Both the position numbers and the translations under genes were made by a program. From an uncultured Lachnospiraceae bacterium (GTDB lineage Bacteria > Bacillota > Clostridia > Lachnospirales > Lachnospiraceae): a stretch of DNA of 60,934 nt. This document shows, piece after piece, positions 46,589-54,537 of the stretch. How positions within the stretch are numbered: position 1 is the first letter of the stretch; each line of letters opens with the position of its first letter. Under the pieces are notes generated by a model. That model made no database searches, was not told the DNA's origin, and worked only from the letters and a program-made list of their open reading frames with translations. The DNA is taken from positions 80,333 to 141,266 of the forward strand of contig CAJUJP010000004.1 of NCBI GenBank assembly GCA_910586615.1, written 5' to 3'.

Positions 46589-48346
46589 ATGGCAGATAGA
46601 AAAAAGCAAACAAGAAAAAACAATTTTCGTATCAGCATTAAACTTTTGACACTTATTCCGATTTTTGTACTCAGTTTTGTCTGTATTTTTTCTAATATAA
46701 TAGCGGTTCGCAACATACAGAACGTAAACAGTACAGCATCCATGATTGCAGATGACTATATGACGGGTATTTCTGATCTGAGCAACATACAGCGGGAAAC
46801 CCAGAAGCTGCATTCGATGGTGCTTTCCCATATCATAGCCACGAATCTGGATACCATGATCGCGCTGGTGGATTCTGTCCGTGAAGAGGAGGAATTGCTG
46901 GATCAGCTGCTGAAAGATTACGGCAGTACGGTTTCCGCGGAAGATGCCGCAAATTATGAGCAGATCGTTTCAGATTACGAGAATCTGAAGTATGCGATCG
47001 TCACGTTGTTTGGATACAGTGCTGCCGGAAACAATAAGGCCGCCTTTGAACTGGCTAACGGAGAGATCGCGCAGTACTCCAACAGCATTCAGGAAGCCGT
47101 TTCCGCCATGAACGATCATGCAAAAAGCGGATCCGAGACTGCCAGAGCGGATCTGCGCAAGGAATATTACAGTGCGATTCTTATTAACAGTGTGATCGCA
47201 GTGATCAGCCTTTTTGCGCTGATCATCGCATTGGGCGTTGTACTCAGGCGCGTTGTCAGACCTGTGGCCAGTGCCAAAAATGAGATCGGCTCTATCATTA
47301 CCGGACTGGATCAGGGAAAAGGAGACCTGACCCGGCGGATCACCATCCGGACGAATGATGAGATTGCGGATCTGGGGCGCGGAATTAATACTTTTATCGG
47401 TAAACTTCAGGAGATCCTGAAAATGATTATCGTGAATACACGGCAGATGGAAAATGTTGTCCAGGGGGTGCAGGAAAGTGTGCGCCATTCCAATGACAGT
47501 GCTGCTGATCTGTCAGCCGTGACAGAAGAACTGGCGGCGACCATGAATGAAGTAGGCGTTTCTGCCGGCATCATCAACGAGAATGCAGAGGCGGTACGGA
47601 CCGAGGTGGATGAGATTGCCCTGAAGTCAAACAGCATCAACGATTACACAAAACAGATGCGTGCCAATGCCGCAAGAATGGAATCACGGGCTAAGAACTA
47701 TATGGAAGAGAGCGGCGTCCGGGTATCGGAGATTCTGTCGGTTTTGAACGCATCCATTGAAGACAGTAAAAATGTAGATCAGGTCAACAGCCTTACCAAT
47801 GATATTCTGAGCATTTCAGGAAAGACCAATCTGCTGGCCTTGAATGCATCTATTGAGGCGGCCAGAGCCGGGGAAGCAGGTAAGGGCTTTGGTGTCGTTG
47901 CGGAAGAAATCCGTCAACTGGCAGATTCCAGTAAAGAGGCGGCTAACAGAATCCAGGATACAAATGAGATCGTGACCAATGCGGTATACAATCTGGCGGA
48001 CAATGCCAATAATCTGATCGCATTCCTGAAAGAGTCCATTTTACCTGAACTTGAGACTTTTGTACAAAGCGGGGCACAATACAGGGAGAGCGCTTCTTAC
48101 ATAGAAAGTGTTATGAACGAATTTACGGATAAGACGGACGGCCTGAAAAAGACGGTGGATGAGATTGCGTCTTCCATCGGATCTATAACACTTGCTATTG
48201 GAGAAGGAGCCAAGGGTGTCAGCGGCGCGGCGGCAAGCACGCAGGTTCTGGTGCGCGATATGGAAACAATCAGCAGCCGGATGCAGGAAAACCAGAGAAT
48301 TGCAGATACACTGCAGACGGGAACTTCTATTTTTGAGACGTTTTAA
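46589..48346 (+). CDS. Methyl-accepting chemotaxis protein
   Basis: 585-aa membrane chemoreceptor. One transmembrane helix is at about 17-40 and a second at about 196-222; between them a helical periplasm-side (extracellular) sensor of about 155 aa. A HAMP region follows the second helix, then a long cytoplasmic coiled-coil with the conserved signalling tip NLLALNASIEAARAGEAGKG and VVAEEIRQLADSS near residues 410-445. The start has GGAG upstream. It is probably co-transcribed with the sugar-binding lipoprotein, by analogy with binding-protein-dependent receptors such as Trg or Tar. No methylation-site consensus was checked in detail. It implies that the organism is motile. Confidence 0.95.
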   Translation: MADRKKQTRKNNFRISIKLLTLIPIFVLSFVCIFSNIIAVRNIQNVNSTASMIADDYMTGISDLSNIQRETQKLHSMVLSHIIATNLDTMIALVDSVREEEELLDQLLKDYGSTVSAEDAANYEQIVSDYENLKYAIVTLFGYSAAGNNKAAFELANGEIAQYSNSIQEAVSAMNDHAKSGSETARADLRKEYYSAILINSVIAVISLFALIIALGVVLRRVVRPVASAKNEIGSIITGLDQGKGDLTRRITIRTNDEIADLGRGINTFIGKLQEILKMIIVNTRQMENVVQGVQESVRHSNDSAADLSAVTEELAATMNEVGVSAGIINENAEAVRTEVDEIALKSNSINDYTKQMRANAARMESRAKNYMEESGVRVSEILSVLNASIEDSKNVDQVNSLTNDILSISGKTNLLALNASIEAARAGEAGKGFGVVAEEIRQLADSSKEAANRIQDTNEIVTNAVYNLADNANNLIAFLKESILPELETFVQSGAQYRESASYIESVMNEFTDKTDGLKKTVDEIASSIGSITLAIGEGAKGVSGAAASTQVLVRDMETISSRMQENQRIADTLQTGTSIFETF

Positions 48347-48384
48347 TCTGTCTTCTTGACAACAGAAAGGATACTTTAGGCGAT

Positions 48385-49356
48385 ATGGCACCTGTAAATC
48401 CAAATGCGACACATAATGCGGCAAGGCTGTTACAGTATTTAACTGATATCGGAGGACATGGGATCGTTACGGGACAGCATACTCAGACGATGGCAATGGA
48501 GGAGATCAGCGAGATCAGGCGTGTCACAGGCAGAGAACCGGCACTGTGCGGTTTTGAACTTCTGGCTTATTCGCCAAACATACGTTATGAAACAGGAGAC
48601 GAACATTGCAGGACGGAGATCGATGAGAACCGTGATACGTTGAATCATGCGCTGGCATTCGGCCGCAGAGGTGGTATTGTGACTTTTACCTGGCACTGGT
48701 TTTCACCTCTGGGAGGACATGACAAGAGTTTTTATACGGAAAAGACGGATTTTGATCCATCCAGGGTGTTGGAAGAAGGGACGGCGGAGCGGTCTGCCTT
48801 TTATCATGATATGGATGTGATGGCAGCGCGGCTGCAGCCTTTTATGCAGGAGGATATTCCGGTTTTGTGGCGTCCTTTTCATGAGTCAGAGGGCAGCTGG
48901 TTCTGGTGGGGCAGTAAGGGGCCTGCCGTGGCGGCAGGTCTGTATCGATTGATGTATGAGCATTTTGTGAATGTGCATCATCTGGATAACCTGATCTGGG
49001 TATGGAACTGTCCGCTGAAAGAAGGCTATCCGGGAGACGATGTGGTGGATGTTTTGTCCAGAGACCTGTATGTGGACAAGGGGACGAAGACAGATTACAA
49101 CAGGGAATACGAGGAACTGGCGGCTGTCACCGGGGCAAATAAACCGATGGCTCTGGCGGAGACCGGTATTCTGCCGGATATCCATATGCTGGAAAAAAGC
49201 CGCGTACCGTGGTGCTATTACATGACGTGGAGCAAAGGATTCGTGCTGACTCAAGACTTTAACAGCCATGAGGCGCTGAAGGATATTTACGGAAGTAAGT
49301 ATGGGGTGGTGTATCCGGCAAATTACGGATGTTATCGTGATTCCTGTAAAACATAA
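48385..49356 (+). CDS. GH26 family glycoside hydrolase (beta-mannanase-like), cytoplasmic
   Basis: 323-aa (beta/alpha)8 hydrolase of family GH26, acting on beta-1,4-mannan or related glycans. There is no signal peptide or carbohydrate-binding module. The family pattern is present: TGQHTQ near the N-terminus, FTWHWFSP, LWRPFHESEGSWFWWG with acid/base Glu167, IWVWNCP, and MALAETGILPD with nucleophile Glu259. It follows the chemoreceptor gene by 38 bp. Cytoplasmic location suggests it cleaves imported oligosaccharides. With the GH36 enzyme at 220 the strain can probably break down galactomannan pieces, although the two genes are about 46 kb apart. Confidence 0.93.
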   Translation: MAPVNPNATHNAARLLQYLTDIGGHGIVTGQHTQTMAMEEISEIRRVTGREPALCGFELLAYSPNIRYETGDEHCRTEIDENRDTLNHALAFGRRGGIVTFTWHWFSPLGGHDKSFYTEKTDFDPSRVLEEGTAERSAFYHDMDVMAARLQPFMQEDIPVLWRPFHESEGSWFWWGSKGPAVAAGLYRLMYEHFVNVHHLDNLIWVWNCPLKEGYPGDDVVDVLSRDLYVDKGTKTDYNREYEELAAVTGANKPMALAETGILPDIHMLEKSRVPWCYYMTWSKGFVLTQDFNSHEALKDIYGSKYGVVYPANYGCYRDSCKT

Positions 49357-49379
49357 GCACTCAGGGAAAGGAGATGCAT

Positions 49380-50153
49380 ATGAGAGCGATTATAAACGGT
49401 TTATTTATTGCTTTTACTGCGAATTCCGGCATTCCTGTGCCGGAAGCAGAGTGGAATAAGAAAAATATGCAGTATGCGGTCTGCTTTTTTCCCTTTATAG
49501 GTATTGTGACCGGGGTGCTATTGTGGGGGTGGCACCGGGTCTGTGATCTGGGCGGTTTTGGGCAGGCGTGTTTTTCGTTGGCGGGTCCTGTGATTCCAGT
49601 ATTTATAACGGGCGGTATTTATCTGGGCGGTTTCATGAATACAGCCGCTGCACTACCTACCAGAGATCGGAAATGCGGGAAAGACATGAAGAAGAACGGC
49701 ACAAAGGGGCGCGCTTTCAATGATGCCGTGATTGCAGCAGTCTGTTATTTTATGCTCTCCGGTGCAGGCATGACACTGATCTGGAAGGAAGAGCAGCTGG
49801 TGCTTTTAAGCCTTACTTATATCATTTCCGGGACACTTTATGGAATGAGTCTGATGTGGTTTGCAACAAGGGACAAAGAGGGGACTTCGTATATGTTTTC
49901 CTCCACCGCGCGTGTCGTTGTTGTACGGGCTGTTCTGGTTACAGTTTTGGCATTGGAATTTTTAAGTGCAGTGCTTGTACAGCCTGTGACCGGTGCAGTT
50001 GTGGCGCTGGCGGCGATGTGGGTCTGGACATACTACTATTATATGACGAAAAAGCGGTTTGGAGGCATAACGGATGATACAGCCGGGTATTTTGTGTGTC
50101 TGTGTGAACTGGTATGTGTATTAATGATCGGGATAATTGGAAGAGTTATGTAA
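49380..50153 (+). CDS. CobS-like integral membrane protein with altered active-site motif
   Basis: 257-aa protein with about six hydrophobic helices. The start at 49380 is chosen for the AAAGGAG box six bases upstream. It resembles adenosylcobinamide-GDP ribazoletransferase (CobS) in length, the N-terminal WNKKNMQYAVCFFPFIGIVTG segment and the C-terminal KKRFGGITDDTAGYFVCLCELV. However, the usual acidic HLDGLADT-type motif appears as IYLGGFMNTAAAL, losing both Asp residues. No other cobalamin gene is in the window. It could be a divergent enzyme with a different alcohol phosphotransfer, or an inactive relative. It is 24 bp after the GH26 gene. Confidence 0.7.
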   Translation: MRAIINGLFIAFTANSGIPVPEAEWNKKNMQYAVCFFPFIGIVTGVLLWGWHRVCDLGGFGQACFSLAGPVIPVFITGGIYLGGFMNTAAALPTRDRKCGKDMKKNGTKGRAFNDAVIAAVCYFMLSGAGMTLIWKEEQLVLLSLTYIISGTLYGMSLMWFATRDKEGTSYMFSSTARVVVVRAVLVTVLALEFLSAVLVQPVTGAVVALAAMWVWTYYYYMTKKRFGGITDDTAGYFVCLCELVCVLMIGIIGRVM

Positions 50154-50297
50154 ACTATGGCGGTGAATTTGAATAAGGCTTTTCAATTTATGGACAAACA
50201 GGTATGCATAAGTGGTGTATATAGTATTCGACTTGAGCAGATTAAGGATTCTTTCTGCTAAGGTTTTTATCAAACTAACGGACTGGAGGTTCTTAAA

Positions 50298-51635
50298 ATG
50301 TTAGAAAGTCAGAATATAGAATATAAGGAGTCTTGGCGGACGGAATACTTGAAATGGGTGTGTGGCTTTGCAAATGCTCAGGGCGGGACAATCTATATCG
50401 GGATAGACGATGCCGGAAAGGTTGTCGGTGTGAAACAGATAAAGAAGTTAATGGATGATATTCCAAATCAGATTCAGTCGGGACTTGGTATTATCGCCGA
50501 TGTCAATAAACGGACACAAGATGGGGTGGATTATATTGAAATCAAAGTAAATCCTAGTACCTATCCAGTCAACTATCATGGTGAATACCACTATCGAAGC
50601 GGCAGTACGAAGCAGCAGATTCAAGGTGCTGCCTTAACGGAATTTATTAGAGAAAAGACAGGTTATTTATGGGATGCGATTCCTGTTGATAACATAGGTG
50701 TGAACGACCTTGATCTAAATAGTATTAATATATTTCGCAGAGAAGCTGTACGAAAGAAAAGGATGGAAAAAGAGGATTTGGATATTTCGAATGAGGAACT
50801 TCTTGACCATCTTGACCTTCTGGCAGATGGAAAATTGAAACGTGCGGCAGTTATGCTTTTTTATCACAGACCGGGACGAATTATAACAGGATGCTATGTA
50901 AAAATTGGAAAGTTTGGTGAGGGATCGGACCTGCAATATCAGGATACTGTGGAAGGATCTTTGTTCAGTATTGCTGACAAAGTGATTGATTTGATTTACA
51001 CGAAATATTTAAAAGCAGCAATTACCTATGAGCATGATGTACGGGTGGAGACATATCCATTTCCACGTGAAGGTGTGAGGGAGGCAATCTACAATGCTTT
51101 GGGACATAATAACTATGCAGCCAGTATCCCAATCCAAATCCGGATCGAAGATGATGCAATGTACATTAGCAATAATTGCATTTTGCCAAAAAACTGGACA
51201 GTGGAGACGCTGATGAAGCCTCATAAATCAGAGCCATTTAATCCATCCATTGCTAATGCATTTTATCGTGCCGGATATATTGAAGCGTGGGGACGTGGGA
51301 TCCAGAAGATTTGTGAAGCCTGTAGGGAACTTGGTACATCGGATCCGGAATATACAGTGCTGGGCGATGATCTTACAGTGAAGTTTACTGCTCTTGAAAG
51401 CGCTAAAGTATCAGACATTAAAATTCCAAAGTATCAATCTGATCCTTTGGGTGATACTTTGGGCGAAAAAATTGTTGTTTTGTTGAAAGAAAAACCGACT
51501 ATTACACAAAGCGAGATAGCAATGTATTTTGGTATATCAGTTCCGTCAATAAAGCGAACTATGAAGAAACTTCTTGAAAGCGGACATATTGTTCGTAAAG
51601 GAGGCAGGCGATACGGACACTGGGAAGTAAAATAA
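50298..51635 (+). CDS. AlbA_2/Schlafen-type ATP-binding transcriptional regulator
   Basis: 445-aa protein. The N-terminal domain (about residues 6-130) begins NIEYKESWRTEYLKWVCGFANAQGGTIYIGIDD, typical of the AlbA_2/divergent AAA-4 (Schlafen-like) family. A middle region with EAIYNALGHNNYAASIPIQIRIEDD and IANAFYRAGYIEAWGRGIQKI matches the HATPase-like C-terminal part. A winged helix ends the protein (TITQSEIAMYFGISVPSIKRTMKKLLESGHI). It is often annotated as RecG-like helicase, but no helicase motifs are seen. It has more AT-rich codons than its neighbours, which suggests acquisition. GGAGGTTC precedes the start. It may be a regulator or a defence component; the target is unknown. Confidence 0.88.
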   Translation: MLESQNIEYKESWRTEYLKWVCGFANAQGGTIYIGIDDAGKVVGVKQIKKLMDDIPNQIQSGLGIIADVNKRTQDGVDYIEIKVNPSTYPVNYHGEYHYRSGSTKQQIQGAALTEFIREKTGYLWDAIPVDNIGVNDLDLNSINIFRREAVRKKRMEKEDLDISNEELLDHLDLLADGKLKRAAVMLFYHRPGRIITGCYVKIGKFGEGSDLQYQDTVEGSLFSIADKVIDLIYTKYLKAAITYEHDVRVETYPFPREGVREAIYNALGHNNYAASIPIQIRIEDDAMYISNNCILPKNWTVETLMKPHKSEPFNPSIANAFYRAGYIEAWGRGIQKICEACRELGTSDPEYTVLGDDLTVKFTALESAKVSDIKIPKYQSDPLGDTLGEKIVVLLKEKPTITQSEIAMYFGISVPSIKRTMKKLLESGHIVRKGGRRYGHWEVK

Positions 51636-51681
51636 TTATGATAAATGGTTGAACGAGTATAGTACAAGGAGATAATTTTTC

Positions 51682-54441
51682 ATGGGTGGGCAGAAACCAA
51701 AAACAGAAAAAAAGAATATGTGTGTCGGTCTGTTGGCTCATGTGGATGCCGGAAAGACCACTCTGGCAGAAAGCATACTATACTTAAGCGGTGCGATCCG
51801 CAGGCTGGGACGGGTGGATCACAGGGACGCGTTTCTGGATACGGACGATCAGGAGCGGGACCGGGGAATCACAATTTTTTCCAAGCAGGCGAAGCTTCAG
51901 TGGAAGGACAAGGATATCACGCTGCTGGATACACCGGGACACGTGGATTTTTCGGCGGAGATGGAACGCACGCTGCAGGTGCTGGACTATGCGGTGCTGG
52001 TGGTCAGCGGAGCGGACGGAGTACAGGGCCATGTGTTGACGTTGTGGCGGCTGTTGGAACGGTATCAGGTGCCGGTATTTCTTTTTATAAATAAAATGGA
52101 TCAGCCCGGGACGGACAGGGAGGTGCTGCTTAAGGAGGTACGGGACAGGCTGGATGAGCGGTGTGTGGCGTTCGGGGAACAGGACCAGGCTTTTTACGAG
52201 AATATTGCAGTCTGTGATGAAAAGCTGCTGGAGCGGTATCTGGAAGGGGAAAGTATACAGCTGATAGAGAAAGAGACTATCGCGGATCTGATTGCAGAGC
52301 GAAAGGTTTTTCCATGCTTCTTCGGTTCTGCGCTTAAGGTGAAAGGAGTCACGGAGCTTTTGGACGGACTTGCCGGGTATGCCAGGATGCCGTTTTACGG
52401 GGAAGCATTCGGTGCGCGGGTTTATAAGATTTCAAGGGACCCGCAGGGAAACCGTCTGACTCATGTGAAGATCACGGGCGGATCTCTGAAAGTCAAGCAG
52501 ACCTTTTCCACCCATGAGGGTCACAAGGAGGAAAAAGTCGATCAGATCCGTGTTTACTCAGGTACAAAATATACGGTGGAACAGGAGGCGGCAGCAGGAA
52601 CGATCTGTGCATTGACAGGGCCTGCTGCGACCTTTTGCGGAGAAGGTCTGGGTGCGGAAGGGGAGAGTGTGCTGCCCGTGTTGGAACCGGTCATGACATA
52701 CCGTATTGTTCTGCCGGCGGGGTGTGATGTGCACCAGATGTATACTAAGTTATGTCAACTTGAAGAGGAGGAGCCTCAGCTTCACATCACATGGAAAGAA
52801 CAGGCGGCGGAGATTCAGATCCAGCTGATGGGTGAAGTGCAGATCGAGATTCTGCGGAACCAGATCAGGGAGAGATTCGGCGAGGATGTTTCTTTTGATG
52901 AGGGAAGCATCGTCTACAAGGAAACGATAATGAATACCGTGGAGGGAGTGGGCCATTATGAACCGCTCAGGCATTACGCGGAAGTACATCTGCTGCTGGA
53001 ACCGGGTGAGCCGGGCAGCGGCCTGCAGTTTGGCACGAGATGCAGCGAGGACGTGCTGGACCGGAACTGGCAGAGACTTGTCATGACGCATTTAGAGGAA
53101 AAAGAGCATCCCGGCGTGCTGACGGGTTCTCCGGTCACGGATATGCAGATCACGCTTATGACCGGGCGCGCCCATTTAAAGCATACCGAGGGCGGTGATT
53201 TCAGGCAGGCTACCTACCGTGCCGTCAGACAGGGACTTTGCAAGGCACAGAGCGTCCTTCTTGAGCCGGTCTATGCTTTTCGGCTGGAACTGCCGGCGGA
53301 TATGATCGGCCGCGGGATGACGGATCTGCAAGGAAAAGCCGCAAAGTTTGATGCCCCTGAGACGGACGGGGAATATGCCGTGCTCACAGGAACTGTGCCT
53401 GTGTCGGAGATGGCGGGCTATCAGGCGCAGGTTCTGGCATATTCCGGCGGGCGAGGACGGCTTTTTACAGAATTAAAAGGCTATATGCCTTGTCATAATG
53501 CGGAGGCGGTGATCGAAAAGACCGGATATGACGCTCTGAGGGATATTGAGAATCCCTGTAGCTCGGTATTTTGTGCCCATGGAGCCGGATTTGTGGTAGA
53601 ATGGGATCAGGTGGAAGAATACATGCATCTGGAAAGCGTTTTGAAGGATCGAACTGCAGGTCAGTCCGGGGCGATAGGACAAGGTATACCGGATGGCGGC
53701 AGCAGACGGGGAAGCAGTGTTATGTCGGACGTAATCGGCCAGGACGAGATCGAGGAGATCATGAACCGTACTTACGGCGTAAAGGAACGGAAGAAACAGG
53801 GCTGGGCCAGGACAATCCGGGCAGGACAGGCAGAAAAAGGACAGAATTCCGGTAAGACTGCACAGATGCAAACAGACGGGAAGCAGTCCGGCGGCATGGC
53901 CGGGGCAGAGAAGCAGCAGGAGGATTATCTGCTGGTGGACGGTTATAACATCATCTTTGCATGGGATATATTAAAGGATCTGGCCCAGGTCAGTCTGGAC
54001 AGTGCGAGAGGAAAGCTTATGGACATTCTCAGCAATTTTCAGGGATACCGGGAGATGCGGCTGATCCTCGTATTTGATGCCTACAAGGTCAAAGGCAGCC
54101 CCGGAAGTACGGTGCGCTATCACAACATTGACGTGGTGTATACGAAAGAGGCGGAGACTGCGGACCAGTATATTGAAAAGGTGACCCATCAGATCGGCAG
54201 AAAACATCGTGTGCGGGTGGCCACTTCGGACGGACTGGAACAGCTTATTATCATGGGCGCAGGCGCGATCCGGGTGTCCGCAAGGGAACTGCTGGAGGAG
54301 GTTATGGCGGCAGGAGAAGAACTTCGGCAGATGTTTCTTGCAGGCGGTACAAAACGGCCGGCGGGAGAACGGAACTATCTGCTGGACGGCGCCCCGGAAG
54401 AGGTGGAGGATTACATGGAGCGTGTGAAACAGGGAAAATGA
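51682..54441 (+). CDS. Tet(M)-like ribosomal-protection GTPase fused to a YacP/Rae1-type NYN ribonuclease domain
   Basis: 919-aa two-part protein. Residues 1 to about 660 are an EF-G/Tet(M)-type translational GTPase: G1 AHVDAGKTT (19-27), switch region DRGITIF, G3 DTPGHVDF from Asp83, G4 NKMD (137-140), then domains II to V with ITLMTGRAHLKHTEGGDFRQATYRAV. A polar, Gly/Gln-rich linker (about 665-745) leads to a NYN/YacP domain at about 749-900, with the acidic set Asp753 (LLVDGYNIIFAWD), Asp799 (LVFDAYK), Asp828 (ETADQYIEK) and Asp850 (ATSDGLEQ). In B. subtilis Rae1 (YacP) cuts mRNA at the ribosomal A site. The fusion therefore suggests GTPase-guided mRNA cleavage. It may not confer tetracycline resistance. 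A SUV3-like helicase gene follows 96 bp downstream. Confidence 0.92.
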   Translation: MGGQKPKTEKKNMCVGLLAHVDAGKTTLAESILYLSGAIRRLGRVDHRDAFLDTDDQERDRGITIFSKQAKLQWKDKDITLLDTPGHVDFSAEMERTLQVLDYAVLVVSGADGVQGHVLTLWRLLERYQVPVFLFINKMDQPGTDREVLLKEVRDRLDERCVAFGEQDQAFYENIAVCDEKLLERYLEGESIQLIEKETIADLIAERKVFPCFFGSALKVKGVTELLDGLAGYARMPFYGEAFGARVYKISRDPQGNRLTHVKITGGSLKVKQTFSTHEGHKEEKVDQIRVYSGTKYTVEQEAAAGTICALTGPAATFCGEGLGAEGESVLPVLEPVMTYRIVLPAGCDVHQMYTKLCQLEEEEPQLHITWKEQAAEIQIQLMGEVQIEILRNQIRERFGEDVSFDEGSIVYKETIMNTVEGVGHYEPLRHYAEVHLLLEPGEPGSGLQFGTRCSEDVLDRNWQRLVMTHLEEKEHPGVLTGSPVTDMQITLMTGRAHLKHTEGGDFRQATYRAVRQGLCKAQSVLLEPVYAFRLELPADMIGRGMTDLQGKAAKFDAPETDGEYAVLTGTVPVSEMAGYQAQVLAYSGGRGRLFTELKGYMPCHNAEAVIEKTGYDALRDIENPCSSVFCAHGAGFVVEWDQVEEYMHLESVLKDRTAGQSGAIGQGIPDGGSRRGSSVMSDVIGQDEIEEIMNRTYGVKERKKQGWARTIRAGQAEKGQNSGKTAQMQTDGKQSGGMAGAEKQQEDYLLVDGYNIIFAWDILKDLAQVSLDSARGKLMDILSNFQGYREMRLILVFDAYKVKGSPGSTVRYHNIDVVYTKEAETADQYIEKVTHQIGRKHRVRVATSDGLEQLIIMGAGAIRVSARELLEEVMAAGEELRQMFLAGGTKRPAGERNYLLDGAPEEVEDYMERVKQGK

Positions 54442-54537
54442 ACGTGACCTGATGGGTACATACCGCCTGCCGGACAGTGCAGGACGGGACGGTGACAAGG
54501 CGGACACAGCGCGAAAAGCAAAGGGCATACAAGTTAC

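Noticed and set aside
51682..54441. Confident call of a tetracycline-resistance determinant
   Set aside because: The GTPase half resembles Tet(M), but the fused NYN ribonuclease domain and the helicase neighbour argue against assuming this function.
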